A stretch of DNA of 54,263 bases, from positions 1-54,263 of the forward strand of contig JAAELU010000447.1 of NCBI GenBank assembly GCA_024226255.1, given 5' to 3'. This DNA comes from a bacterium. GTDB taxonomy: Bacteria; Actinomycetota; Acidimicrobiia; Spongiisociales; UBA5794. Under the pieces are notes generated by a model, which ran no database searches, was not told the DNA's origin, and saw only the letters and a list, made by a program, of their open reading frames with translations. How positions within the stretch are numbered: the stretch's first letter is position 1; each line of letters opens with the position of its first letter. Positions 1 to 7,840 of the stretch are shown here, one piece after another. The position numbers and the translations under genes were made by a program.

Positions 1-3
1 AGT

Positions 4-147
4 TTGGCGCCAGCCAAACTCCCAAGGAACGGACCGCCACGTCCGTTCCCGACCGCCACGTCCGTTCCCGACCTGGAGATTGGCGCCAGCCAAACTCCCA
101 AGGAACGGACGGCCACGTCCGTTCCCGACCGCCACGTCCGTTCCCGA
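4..147. repeat. Two tandem copies of a 76-bp unit with internal hairpins
   Basis: Copies begin at 4 and 80 and match at nearly every position of the 68 bases compared. Each copy contains a hairpin TTTGGC-GCCA-GCCAAA (the first base of the arm lies just before the unit), then a 9-bp stem GGAACGGAC/GTCCGTTCC with a 6-nt loop (26-49 and 102-125), and a tandem 19-bp repeat (34-52, 53-71; again 110-128, 129-147). The block ends two bases before the yebC stop codon, so it forms the 3' flank of the yebC transcript. It has no T-run. It could be a REP-like or 3'-UTR structure; no coding potential is credible. Confidence 0.8.
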
Positions 148-149
148 TA

Positions 150-887
150 TCAGGAGACTTCGGCCAGGACTTCATCCGGGATGTCGAAGTTGGCGTATAC
201 GGCCTGGACATCATCGAGATCCTCGAGCGCATCCACCAACCGGAGAACTTGAGGTGCCGTGGCTGCATTGACCGGTACCGAGATACTGGCAATCTGAGAT
301 ATCTCGGCCTGATCGACAACAATCTCAGATGCTTCGAGCGCCGCCCTGACCGCAGCCAGGTCGCCGGGCGAACAAATGATCTCCCATTGATCACCGGATT
401 CGGTGATGTCTTCTGCCCCTGCATCGAGTGCCGTGATCATCACCGCTTCCTCATCACCGGTCGCCAGCAGGTAGCCCTTTTGATCAAAGAGATAGCCGAC
501 CGAGCCCGGCTCACCCAGTGATCCGTTGTTTCGGCTGAAAGCGGCACGAACGTCGGACGCGGCTCGGTTGCGATTGTCGGTCAAGATGTGGACATACAGC
601 GCGACGCCGCCGGCGGCATAGCCCTCGTAGAAGAACTCCTCATAATCGACACCGTCAACACCGCCGCTACCGCGAGCCACGGCACGTTCGATGTTGTCTT
701 TGGGAACCGAGTTGTCCTTGGCCTTTTGGATGGCGGTGACCAGCGCAGCATTTGCGGCAGGGTCACCGCCACCGGCCCGCGCCGCGGCCTCGATGGCCTT
801 GATGAGTTTGGCGAACAATTTGCCCCGCTTGGCGTCCTGGCGCCCCTTGCGATGCTTGATGTTCGCCCATTTGGAATGTCCGGCCAT
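150..887 (-). CDS. yebC: YebC/PmpR family DNA-binding translation/transcription factor
   Basis: 245 residues, the usual family length. The N-terminus MAGHSKWANIKHRKGRQDAK is the family signature, followed by the GGDP-x-N-x-L and KDNIERA segments and the acidic EGYAAGGVALYVHILTDN region. Family members bind DNA or act at the ribosome to relieve stalling on proline-rich stretches; which role applies here cannot be read from sequence. The ATG is preceded by GAGG at a 6-nt spacing. It lies downstream of pdxT, as in many actinobacteria where yebC precedes ruvC (outside the window if present). A structured repeat directly follows the stop. Confidence 0.95.
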   Translation of the reverse strand: MAGHSKWANIKHRKGRQDAKRGKLFAKLIKAIEAAARAGGGDPAANAALVTAIQKAKDNSVPKDNIERAVARGSGGVDGVDYEEFFYEGYAAGGVALYVHILTDNRNRAASDVRAAFSRNNGSLGEPGSVGYLFDQKGYLLATGDEEAVMITALDAGAEDITESGDQWEIICSPGDLAAVRAALEASEIVVDQAEISQIASISVPVNAATAPQVLRLVDALEDLDDVQAVYANFDIPDEVLAEVS

Positions 888-950
888 CAGGTCCTCTTTA
901 GATCAACGTTGTCTTCGACTGGCTTGTGTCGCAATTCTACGGCCTTGCAT

Positions 951-1550
951 TCAACTCGGCTGCGAGTGATCGGTCGCGGCTGCGACCAGCAGTTCGTGCA
1001 CCCAAGTCTCGGAAGTCAGTTCGGGGTGAAATGACGTAGCCAAGATGTTGCCCTGACGCACCACAACGGGTCGCTCTTCGCCACTACTCGGGTCGACGAC
1101 GGCGGCAAGGATCTCGACGTCGGCCCCGGCCTTGTGGATCCAGGGAGCACGGATGAATACAGCGTGGACCGGCTCAGCACGACCCGCGACCTGCATGTCC
1201 GCCTCGAACGAGTCGACCTGTCTGCCGAAAGCGTTGCGTTCGACCACGACGTCAAGCAGATGCAACTGGTCCTGATCGCCGTCCGTCGTTCCACTGGCCA
1301 GAAAGATCATGCCGGCACACGTGCCGAGAACCGGCATGCCGGCGCGCACGCACTCTCGAATCGGCTCGATCAGACCGTAGATGTGCGCCAGCTTGCCGAT
1401 CGTTGTCGACTCACCGCCGGGAATGATCAGAGCGTCGACGGCGGCCAACTCCTCGGGAGTGCGGACCTCGGCGCCTTCGACGCCAAGTCGTCGGAGGGTG
1501 GCAAGGTGCTCGCGAAAGTCTCCTTGAAGCGCCAGGGCGCCGATCTTCAC
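951..1550 (-). CDS. pdxT: Pyridoxal 5'-phosphate synthase glutaminase subunit PdxT
   Basis: 199 residues. This class I glutamine amidotransferase hydrolyses glutamine and channels ammonia to PdxS for vitamin B6 (PLP) synthesis. The oxyanion motif PGGEST, nucleophile Cys78 in GTCAGM and the His175/Glu177 pair in FHPEL are all present, so the triad is intact. The GTG start at 1550 gives the canonical N-terminus KIGALALQGDF; the open frame extends upstream, but that part only reads antisense-like sequence overlapping pdxS. The gap to the pdxS stop is 22 bp, so the two are co-transcribed. The SD sequence is weak, suggesting coupling to pdxS translation. Confidence 0.96.
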   Translation of the reverse strand: MKIGALALQGDFREHLATLRRLGVEGAEVRTPEELAAVDALIIPGGESTTIGKLAHIYGLIEPIRECVRAGMPVLGTCAGMIFLASGTTDGDQDQLHLLDVVVERNAFGRQVDSFEADMQVAGRAEPVHAVFIRAPWIHKAGADVEILAAVVDPSSGEERPVVVRQGNILATSFHPELTSETWVHELLVAAATDHSQPS

Positions 1551-1572
1551 GGGTGGGCCGACACAGGAGGCA

Positions 1573-2466
1573 TCAGTTGCCCCTGTCCTGCATCCGATCC
1601 GCCGGAGCGAGAGTGTCGACGTTGAGCCCGACCATCGCTTCACCGAGCCCGGCCGAAACCTTGGCCACCTTGGCGGCATCCTGATAGAACGTCGTCGCCT
1701 CGACAATGGCACGAGCTCGCTCAGCAGGATCGCCCGACTTGAAGACACCCGAACCGACAAACACGCCGTCACACCCGAGTTGCATCATCAGCGCCGCGTC
1801 CGCCGGAGTCGCTATCCCGCCGGCGGCGAAGTTGACCACCGGCAGCTTTCCGGTCTCAGCGATTTCACGCACCAAGTGGTACGGAGCGCGAATGTCCTTT
1901 GCCGCATTCATCAACTCGTTGTCGTCCATGAGCGTCAATTCGCGAATCTGCCGATTCATGATTCGCATATGCTTGACAGCCTCAACGACATTCCCGGTGC
2001 CCGGTTCGCCCTTGGTGCGAATCATGGCTGCACCTTCGCCAATGCGGCGAAGTGCTTCTCCGAGATCCTTGGCTCCACACACAAAAGGAACGGTGAAGTT
2101 CCACTTGTCGATGTGGTTGTCGTCGACCGGTGTGAGCACCTCGGACTCATCGATGTAGTCGACACCCAACGACTGAAGGATCTGGGCCTCCACAAAGTGG
2201 CCGATCCGCGACTTCGCCATCACCGGGATCGAAACTGCGTCGATGATTTCCTGGACCTTGGCTGGATCTGCCATCCGGGCCACGCCACCAACTGCACGAA
2301 TGTCGGCGGGAACACGTTCGAGCGCCATCACTGAAACGGCACCCGCCGCCTCGGCGATCCTTGCCTGGTCGGCATTGACGACGTCCATGATGACGCCACC
2401 TTTGAGCATCTCGGCCAAGCCGCGCTTGACGAGATCGGTGCCCCGCTCCGTGTTTGATGTTGCCAT
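1573..2466 (-). CDS. pdxS: Pyridoxal 5'-phosphate synthase subunit PdxS
   Basis: 297 residues, TIM-barrel synthase that builds PLP from ribose 5-phosphate, glyceraldehyde 3-phosphate and ammonia supplied by PdxT. Family blocks are continuous: [32 protein letters not shown], the lysine-bearing [10 protein letters not shown], and [20 protein letters not shown] near the C-terminus. The ATG at 2466 has an excellent AGGAGCT site; a longer in-frame extension to 2511 is not conserved in the family. It is the first gene of a pdxS-pdxT pair. Confidence 0.97.
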   Translation of the reverse strand: MATSNTERGTDLVKRGLAEMLKGGVIMDVVNADQARIAEAAGAVSVMALERVPADIRAVGGVARMADPAKVQEIIDAVSIPVMAKSRIGHFVEAQILQSLGVDYIDESEVLTPVDDNHIDKWNFTVPFVCGAKDLGEALRRIGEGAAMIRTKGEPGTGNVVEAVKHMRIMNRQIRELTLMDDNELMNAAKDIRAPYHLVREIAETGKLPVVNFAAGGIATPADAALMMQLGCDGVFVGSGVFKSGDPAERARAIVEATTFYQDAAKVAKVSAGLGEAMVGLNVDTLAPADRMQDRGN

Positions 2467-2523
2467 TGCAGCTCCTAATTGCCGTACCTGCCACAGCAGG
2501 TTCGCGCCCATCGTGATGATCTG

Positions 2524-2529
2524 ATTCTA
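2524..2529 (-). promoter_or_regulatory. Candidate -10 box for pdxST
   Basis: TAGAAT on the minus strand, about 57 nt upstream of the pdxS start in the 95-bp gap after the crotonase gene. It fits the actinobacterial TANNNT consensus; no convincing -35 is seen. Confidence 0.35.
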
Positions 2530-2561
2530 GCTTTGCTGGACCAGGCTATCAGCACGATTCC

Positions 2562-3347
2562 TTACGAATCGACAGATCCAGTCCAAATGGGGTCGCGCTT
2601 CTCGAGAAAGGCCTTGAAGCCCTCCTGGCCGTCCGCGATCGTGGCATTCCCCGCCATGACATCCTTGGTCATCTGATAGGCGGCGGTCTCGGATAGCTCG
2701 ACTTGTTGGTAGAAGGCCGCTTTGCCCAAGCCAACAACGATCGGCGCGTAGCCGGCAATCTGGTCGGCCAATTCAACCGTCGCCGCCTCGAGGGACTCTG
2801 AATTGACCACTCGGTTGACCAGGCCCCAATCGGCTGCCTTCTCCGCCGAGATGGTCTCGCCCGTCAGAAGCATCTCGAGGGCTCGTTTGCGGCCAATAGC
2901 CCGCGACAGCGGCACCATGGGGGTCGAGCAGAAGAGTCCAACCTTGAGGCCTGTGGTACCAAACCGGGTTTCCTCGCTGGCAACTACCAGATCGCATGCG
3001 GCCACAAGCTGGCACCCAGCGGCGGCGGCGATGCCATGAACCTTGGCGATGACGGGCTGTGCAATGGATTGGATCTTCTCCATCATCACCGTCGAGGTCG
3101 AAAACAACTCATCGAAGAACGAGCGCTCCCGGTCGATCATCTCGTTGAGATCGTGACCGACAGAGAATCCCCGACCGGCACCGTCGATGATCACAACGGA
3201 AACGCTCGGGTCGGTGCTCAGCTGCTCGAGCGCCTTGATAACTTCGTGCAGCATCTCGAGGCTCAGCGCATTGAAACGTTCGGGGCGGTTCAAGGTGATT
3301 CTTCCGAGCTTGCCTTCAACCCGGCAATCGACCGGTTCTAGATCCAA
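2562..3347 (-). CDS. Crotonase-fold (enoyl-CoA hydratase/isomerase-like) protein, ECHDC3-like
   Basis: 261 residues. The crotonase core is clear: RITLNRPERFNAL, the oxyanion-hole segments SVGHDL and HGIAAAAGCQL, and ACDLVVASEETRFG. The TTG start at 3347 is supported by GGAGG 6 nt upstream. Both positions that carry catalytic glutamates in true enoyl-CoA hydratases are changed: AAGCQL has Gln, and the second segment reads KVGLFCSTPMV. That second segment closely resembles the ECHDC3 subgroup, whose reaction is unclear. It therefore probably binds an acyl-CoA but should not be annotated as a hydratase without proof. It sits between pimA and pdxS on the same strand. Confidence 0.85.
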   Translation of the reverse strand: MDLEPVDCRVEGKLGRITLNRPERFNALSLEMLHEVIKALEQLSTDPSVSVVIIDGAGRGFSVGHDLNEMIDRERSFFDELFSTSTVMMEKIQSIAQPVIAKVHGIAAAAGCQLVAACDLVVASEETRFGTTGLKVGLFCSTPMVPLSRAIGRKRALEMLLTGETISAEKAADWGLVNRVVNSESLEAATVELADQIAGYAPIVVGLGKAAFYQQVELSETAAYQMTKDVMAGNATIADGQEGFKAFLEKRDPIWTGSVDS

Positions 3348-3381
3348 TTGGAACCTCCTCGTTGCGGCAGTGTACGTGCCG

Positions 3382-4410
3382 TCATCGACCCTTCATGGCG
3401 TCTAGATACATGGGCAGGTACGCGTCGACGGTCCTCTCGATCGATAGCGTCCTGACACGATCACGGGCGGCAACACCTAGTTGGCGCGATCGAGCTGGAT
3501 CGTCGAACAACGACCGGATTGCCGACGCGAAGGAAGCCGGATCGCCCGGCTCGGCTCGAAGGGCGGCACTTCCAACCACGGCCCGGAAGGCCGGGATGTC
3601 GCTCACCACGCAGGCGGCGCCGGCTGCCATCCCTTCCGCCACAGTGAGACCAAAGCTCTCCCCACGCCGATTGGGGGCAATGAAGATCTCTGCGGTGGCG
3701 AGAATCCTTTGTTTGGTGGCATCGTCTACGTTGCGCCTTAGATCCACGCCTTCCTGGGCGGCCACCTTGTCGGGGGAAACCACCACGAGGTGGGCGTCGG
3801 GGTGGGTAGTGCGCAGCTCGCTCAAAGCCGCCGTCGCGATGTCAAGCCCCTTGCGCGGGTCGTTGCGTCCGACGAAGACGATTCGCTGGAGCACCGGGTT
3901 GGGTTCCGGAAGACCCCTTGTCGCCACACCATTGGGCACCACGACCACATCACCGAATCCGGCTACTGCGGAGCGGGCCGTATCGCTGACGGCAGCGAGC
4001 GAGGAAAACCTACTCAGGTGCCACTTCAGGGGGGGGAACCGCCGGTACAGGAACCTGGTCCACCGGGCAGGATCGGCATGAAAGGTTCCAACCAGAGGGC
4101 GGTTGGCCCAACGCGTCGCCATTGACACCATCGGCATCAGCGGCTCGTGGACATGAACGACGTCCGCCTCCGCCACGGCAGCGCGGAGCCGCGCCACTAC
4201 CGAAGGACTCAGCTTTATGGGCGTATTGGAGCCGTTGAAACTCCAGCTTCGTGACTTGCCGAGCGATCGCATCGGTTGGTCCGATTCGCCGGGAGCGACG
4301 ATCCACGCATCGTGGCGACGCGATCGGAGGCTTGCTGCGATCAGACCGACCTGATTCTGGACACCACCGAAGTGACCCATGTCGTACGGGCAAACGAGTG
4401 CGATCTTCAT
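3382..4410 (-). CDS. pimA: Phosphatidyl-myo-inositol alpha-mannosyltransferase (GT4)
   Basis: 342 residues. PimA transfers the first mannose from GDP-mannose to phosphatidylinositol at the inner membrane face. The N-terminus KIALVCPYDMGHFGGVQNQV carries the acceptor-side glycine loop; VHVHEPLMPM and GTFHAD follow. The C-terminal GT-B domain has FVGRNDPRKGLD and the nucleotide-sugar motif ESFGLTVAEGMAAG. The ATG at 4410 overlaps the patA stop (ATGA) and has GGAGG at 7 nt, so an upstream in-frame extension is rejected. Its place directly after pgsA and patA supports the PimA assignment over other GT4 enzymes. Confidence 0.9.
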   Translation of the reverse strand: MKIALVCPYDMGHFGGVQNQVGLIAASLRSRRHDAWIVAPGESDQPMRSLGKSRSWSFNGSNTPIKLSPSVVARLRAAVAEADVVHVHEPLMPMVSMATRWANRPLVGTFHADPARWTRFLYRRFPPLKWHLSRFSSLAAVSDTARSAVAGFGDVVVVPNGVATRGLPEPNPVLQRIVFVGRNDPRKGLDIATAALSELRTTHPDAHLVVVSPDKVAAQEGVDLRRNVDDATKQRILATAEIFIAPNRRGESFGLTVAEGMAAGAACVVSDIPAFRAVVGSAALRAEPGDPASFASAIRSLFDDPARSRQLGVAARDRVRTLSIERTVDAYLPMYLDAMKGR

Positions 4411-5291
4411 GACGCTGCCTCCTTGTCGCTGGGCCAGTTCGGTACAAAAAGATGCCAATCCTGGGGAGCCTGGCGAATCAATTCCTCCAGGACGGCGGCA
4501 AAGGCCTGGGTTCCGGAGGCAACCCGCTCCTCACGCGACTCTGCAGGTGGAATCTCCAGGGGAGGCCGCACAACGAACCGATGGCCCTCGCCACTCTCGA
4601 AGTAGCAGGCCACCGGGAGCAACGCAGCTCCGCTCCTCTCGGCAAGAGCGACTGGCCCAGGTGGCATGGTTGTTCGCTCACCGAAGAACTCGACTGCGAC
4701 GCCGCGACCCGAGACGTCACGATCGGATACCAACGCGATAGCGCCCCCCTCTTTGAGGCGGCGAGCGAGAGCAACCATCACCCGATTGCCGCGGCCGGTG
4801 ATGACCGTCTCAATCCCAAGATCACGTCGCACGTCGACGAACCAATCGACGATCTTTTTGTTGGAGAGCCCCTCAGCGGCAGCCAACACCGGTATTCCGA
4901 TTGCCTCTGCCTTGGCGCCGGCGGACTCCCAGTTACCCATGTGGGGCAGCGCCAGAACGATGCCTTTGCCTGCGGCCTTCGCCTCGTGGATGTGTTCCTC
5001 ACCCTCGATCGTGCACCCGGCGACGATCTGTTCCTTGCGACGTGGTCGGATCCAGAACACTTCTGCCCAATAGCGGCCGTAGCTCGCAAACATCGCCTTC
5101 GACAGCTCGGCGACATCGTCCTGACCCGTGGCCCGACGCAAGTGGCGTTCAACCAGCTGGCGCCGGCCACCGGCCACCCGCCACGCCAGACGACCCATCC
5201 CTTCGCCAAAACGCCGCATCAAAGGCTCCGGCAGCAGCCCGAAGAGCCCCGAGAAGGCTCGGTAGAGCAGGTAGAGCGGCCAGTCCTTCAT
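4407..5291 (-). CDS. patA: Phosphatidylinositol mannoside acyltransferase PatA-like
   Basis: 294 residues, LpxL/HtrB-like acyltransferase family. PatA acylates the 6-position of the first mannose of PIM1/PIM2. The catalytic block is PHMGNWE with His117 and Glu122 (HX4E), followed by the acceptor-side segment ALVSDRDVSGRGVAVEFFGE. A hydrophobic N-terminal helix (about residues 6-22) fits membrane association. The start at 5291 overlaps the pgsA stop by one base (TGATG); an ATG 18 nt upstream is possible. The 3' end overlaps pimA. The pgsA-patA-pimA coupling is the standard actinobacterial PIM operon. Confidence 0.9.
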   Translation of the reverse strand: MKDWPLYLLYRAFSGLFGLLPEPLMRRFGEGMGRLAWRVAGGRRQLVERHLRRATGQDDVAELSKAMFASYGRYWAEVFWIRPRRKEQIVAGCTIEGEEHIHEAKAAGKGIVLALPHMGNWESAGAKAEAIGIPVLAAAEGLSNKKIVDWFVDVRRDLGIETVITGRGNRVMVALARRLKEGGAIALVSDRDVSGRGVAVEFFGERTTMPPGPVALAERSGAALLPVACYFESGEGHRFVVRPPLEIPPAESREERVASGTQAFAAVLEELIRQAPQDWHLFVPNWPSDKEAAS

Positions 5292-5875
5292 CAGTCGAGC
5301 TGCCGCCATGTGTTGCGGATTCTCTGCAACACGGTGATACCGGTGAGGGTTACGAAGATCCACAGCATGGGAAGCAGCACAGGCAGCCCAAAGCCCGCCA
5401 ATCCAATCCCGAGCAGCGACAAAACGACCCGTTCCGCACGACCCATCCATCCGCCGCGACCCTCGGCACCCCAGCTCTCGGCCTTGGAGCGTACGTACGG
5501 AACCAAAAGGGACCCGGCCAGTGCAAAAACGCACAACATCAAACCCGTCTCGTCGCCACGCAGGCTAAACGCTAGCCCCGATAGCACCGCGATTTCTCCG
5601 AATCGGTCAGACATCGTGTCAATGAAGGCACCCTTGACAGAGGCCGTTCCTTGCATACGCGCCAACGGACCGTCAAGCGCATCGAGGAGTGAGCCACCGG
5701 CGGCTACCGAAGCTCCGGCCACATAGTGCCCGCTGGCGATGAGCACACCGCCACCGATCGTGACAAGAAGGCCGAGGACCGTCACGCTTGTTGGCGTGAG
5801 GCGCATCTTTCCGAGAGCGGCCGCAATCGGGTCGAGTATTGGTGCGAGCCGTGATCGGCCCCTGAGATCCAACAA
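5291..5875 (-). CDS. pgsA: CDP-alcohol phosphatidyltransferase, phosphatidylinositol (phosphate) synthase
   Basis: 194 residues with about six membrane segments. The full CDP-alcohol signature D-x2-D-G-x2-A-R-x8-G-x3-D-x3-D is present at Asp65, Asp68, Asp86 and Asp90. In this operon the family makes phosphatidylinositol (phosphate), the substrate for the mannosyltransferase PimA. The TTG start has GGAAGGAG about 5 nt upstream. It is transcribed divergently from gltA, and unlike most actinobacteria it is not next to thrS. PGP synthase is the main alternative, but operon context argues for PI(P) synthesis. Confidence 0.92.
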   Translation of the reverse strand: MLDLRGRSRLAPILDPIAAALGKMRLTPTSVTVLGLLVTIGGGVLIASGHYVAGASVAAGGSLLDALDGPLARMQGTASVKGAFIDTMSDRFGEIAVLSGLAFSLRGDETGLMLCVFALAGSLLVPYVRSKAESWGAEGRGGWMGRAERVVLSLLGIGLAGFGLPVLLPMLWIFVTLTGITVLQRIRNTWRQLD

Positions 5876-6001
5876 TTGGACTCCTTCCGGCGCGGAAAAC
5901 TACCACGGGCTGGACGCCGAAAGCCGGTCGCTACAATCGATGACATCGGCGGCGGCGTCGATTTCCGAATGTCGGCACCTCGAAGGGAGGTCATCAGAGC
6001 G

Positions 6002-7306
6002 ATGACAGACACGTCACAGCCAACGACTGCAAGCATTACGGTCGGTGACTCCGAGCTCGATCTCGAGGTCTTGCCGGCAACCATCGGAAGCCCCGGCGTA
6101 GACGTCTCAAAGGTGCGCGCCTCCCTCAATGCCGTCACCTACGATCCCGGGTTTGCCAACACTGCCGGAACTCGGTCGGCAGTGACCTACATCGACGGTG
6201 GCGCCGGAACCCTGCGTCACCGCGGCTACGCAATCGAGGATCTAGCTGAGAAGTGCACGTTTCTCGAGGTCAGCTACTTACTCCTGTTCGGCGAGCTGCC
6301 GACACGAGAAGAGCTGGATAACTGGACCACATCGGTCCGCAGCCACACGCTCCTGAGCGAGGAGATGAAGCGGTTCTTTGACGCCTTCCCCCGCTCGGCC
6401 CATCCAATGGCCATCCTCTCGTCGGCGACGAACGCCATTTCGACGTTCTACGAGGCCTACTACGACCCCAAGAGCGCCGACGCCTTCTATCAGAGCGCGG
6501 TCAGGCTTATCGCCAAGATGCCCACGATCGCCGCCTGGGCGTACAAGAAGTCCGTCAGCCAACCGTACATGTACCCCCGCAACGATCTCACGTACATCGA
6601 GAGCTTCCTGAACATGATGTTCGGACTGCCCGTTGAAGATGCAAAGGTCGACCCGGTCGTCGCCAGGGCCCTCAACGTCCTTTTGATTCTCCACGCCGAT
6701 CATGGGCAGAACTGCTCGACCGCCACGGTACGGTTCGTCGGCTCGAGCGACGCCAACCTATTCGCGTCGGTAGCCGCCGGTATGAACGCCCTATGGGGTC
6801 CGCTCCACGGAGGCGCCAACCAGGCTGTCGTCGAGATGCTCTCTGAGATCCACGATGACCCGGACATGACCATGGAGAAAGCAATCGAGCGGGCCAAGGA
6901 CCGTGACGATCCGTTCCGGCTCATGGGTTTCGGCCACAGGGTTTATAAGAACTTCGATCCCCGGGCGCAGATTCTCAAACGTTTCGCCGATGATGTGCTT
7001 TCTAGAGTCGGCATTGACGATCCGCTGCTCGAGATCGCCAAGCAGCTTGAGGCTGCTGCACTCGAGGACGAGTATTTCGTCAGCCGCAACCTCTACCCGA
7101 ATGTCGACTTCTACAGCGGCATCATCTTCCGAGCTTTGGGATTCCCAACCCGGATGTTCACTGTGCTGTTCGCCATCGGCCGACTTCCCGGTTGGATCGC
7201 CAACTGGAAAGAGATGCACGACGATCCGGCCACTCGCATCGCCCGCCCTCGCCAGATTTACGAGGGCCCCATCCTGCGCGACTATCTCCCGATTACCGAG
7301 CGGTAG
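6002..7306 (+). CDS. gltA: Citrate synthase (type I-like)
   Basis: 434 residues. It condenses acetyl-CoA and oxaloacetate in the TCA cycle. Catalytic-region blocks are ILHADHGQNCSTATVR, WGPLHGGANQAVVEML and MGFGHRVYKNFDPRA, with the C-terminal RPRQIYEG typical of the gltA type. ATG at 6002 with GGGAGG about 11 nt upstream was chosen; an ATG 33 nt earlier is possible. The gene is divergent from pgsA and convergent with a small membrane-protein gene. It interrupts the usual thrS-pgsA linkage of actinobacteria. Confidence 0.96.
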   Translation: MTDTSQPTTASITVGDSELDLEVLPATIGSPGVDVSKVRASLNAVTYDPGFANTAGTRSAVTYIDGGAGTLRHRGYAIEDLAEKCTFLEVSYLLLFGELPTREELDNWTTSVRSHTLLSEEMKRFFDAFPRSAHPMAILSSATNAISTFYEAYYDPKSADAFYQSAVRLIAKMPTIAAWAYKKSVSQPYMYPRNDLTYIESFLNMMFGLPVEDAKVDPVVARALNVLLILHADHGQNCSTATVRFVGSSDANLFASVAAGMNALWGPLHGGANQAVVEMLSEIHDDPDMTMEKAIERAKDRDDPFRLMGFGHRVYKNFDPRAQILKRFADDVLSRVGIDDPLLEIAKQLEAAALEDEYFVSRNLYPNVDFYSGIIFRALGFPTRMFTVLFAIGRLPGWIANWKEMHDDPATRIARPRQIYEGPILRDYLPITER

Positions 7307-7314
7307 CGGTTCGC

Positions 7315-7330
7315 TCGAATCCTGATTCGG
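7315..7330. terminator. Weak hairpin between convergent gltA and membrane-protein gene
   Basis: CGAAT-CCTG-ATTCG forms a 5-bp stem (one extra wobble pair possible) in the 36-bp gap between the two convergent stop codons. There is no T-run, so termination here is only inferred from position. Confidence 0.3.
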
Positions 7331-7342
7331 GCAGCACTGAGG

Positions 7343-7840
7343 TCAGTTGAGTTGGTCGATGCTTTCGGTGTAGCTGCCGACGACGGCGCCGGTGATGCCG
7401 TCAACGCGAACCAAGCCCCGTTCGGTTGGCGGGTCCTCTGCTGAGAACATGAGAACGTTCCAGATTGGGCGAGCGCGCCAACCTTCGAAGTTGAGGGCTG
7501 CTGATGCATGGCCGGCGGGAAACTCGGCTTCGCGGTTCGCGATCTCAAGCGCCTCGCCGTCCATGACCTCGAGGTCCCATCCGCTCAGGTAGTGATATCC
7601 GGCGATCGCCAATAGACCGGCGACCATCAACCACATCCCGGCGGGCAATCCGAGAGCGATAGCTGCTGCGGTCACCGCAGCAGCTCCCACGTAGACATTT
7701 CCGGCCTGCCGCCGCTGCTGCGTGTTGGGCACTGAGTACGGTTCGAGGACAACCGATTGCAGGTCGTCCGGCATGTCGGCAGCATCGGCTACCTCCTGCG
7801 GGATTTCGATCCGCCGCGACCGGGGTTCCTCATCAACCAC
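7343..7840 (-). CDS. Small two-helix membrane protein of unknown function
   Basis: 165 residues. An acidic N-terminal stretch is followed by two adjacent membrane helices (about residues 48-80). The soluble C-terminal part, with WNVLMFSAEDPP and GLVRVDGITGAVVGSY, is vaguely PepSY-like in pattern. The GTG start overlaps the end of the upstream MMPL transporter gene by 8 bp, so it is translated from the same transcript and may be an accessory subunit. I do not recognise a named family. Confidence 0.7.
   Translation of the reverse strand: MVDEEPRSRRIEIPQEVADAADMPDDLQSVVLEPYSVPNTQQRRQAGNVYVGAAAVTAAAIALGLPAGMWLMVAGLLAIAGYHYLSGWDLEVMDGEALEIANREAEFPAGHASAALNFEGWRARPIWNVLMFSAEDPPTERGLVRVDGITGAVVGSYTESIDQLN

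Noticed and set aside
1551-1772. N-terminal extension of pdxT to 1772
   Set aside because: It overlaps pdxS in another frame and adds arginine/serine-rich residues unlike the family; GTG 1550 gives the canonical start.
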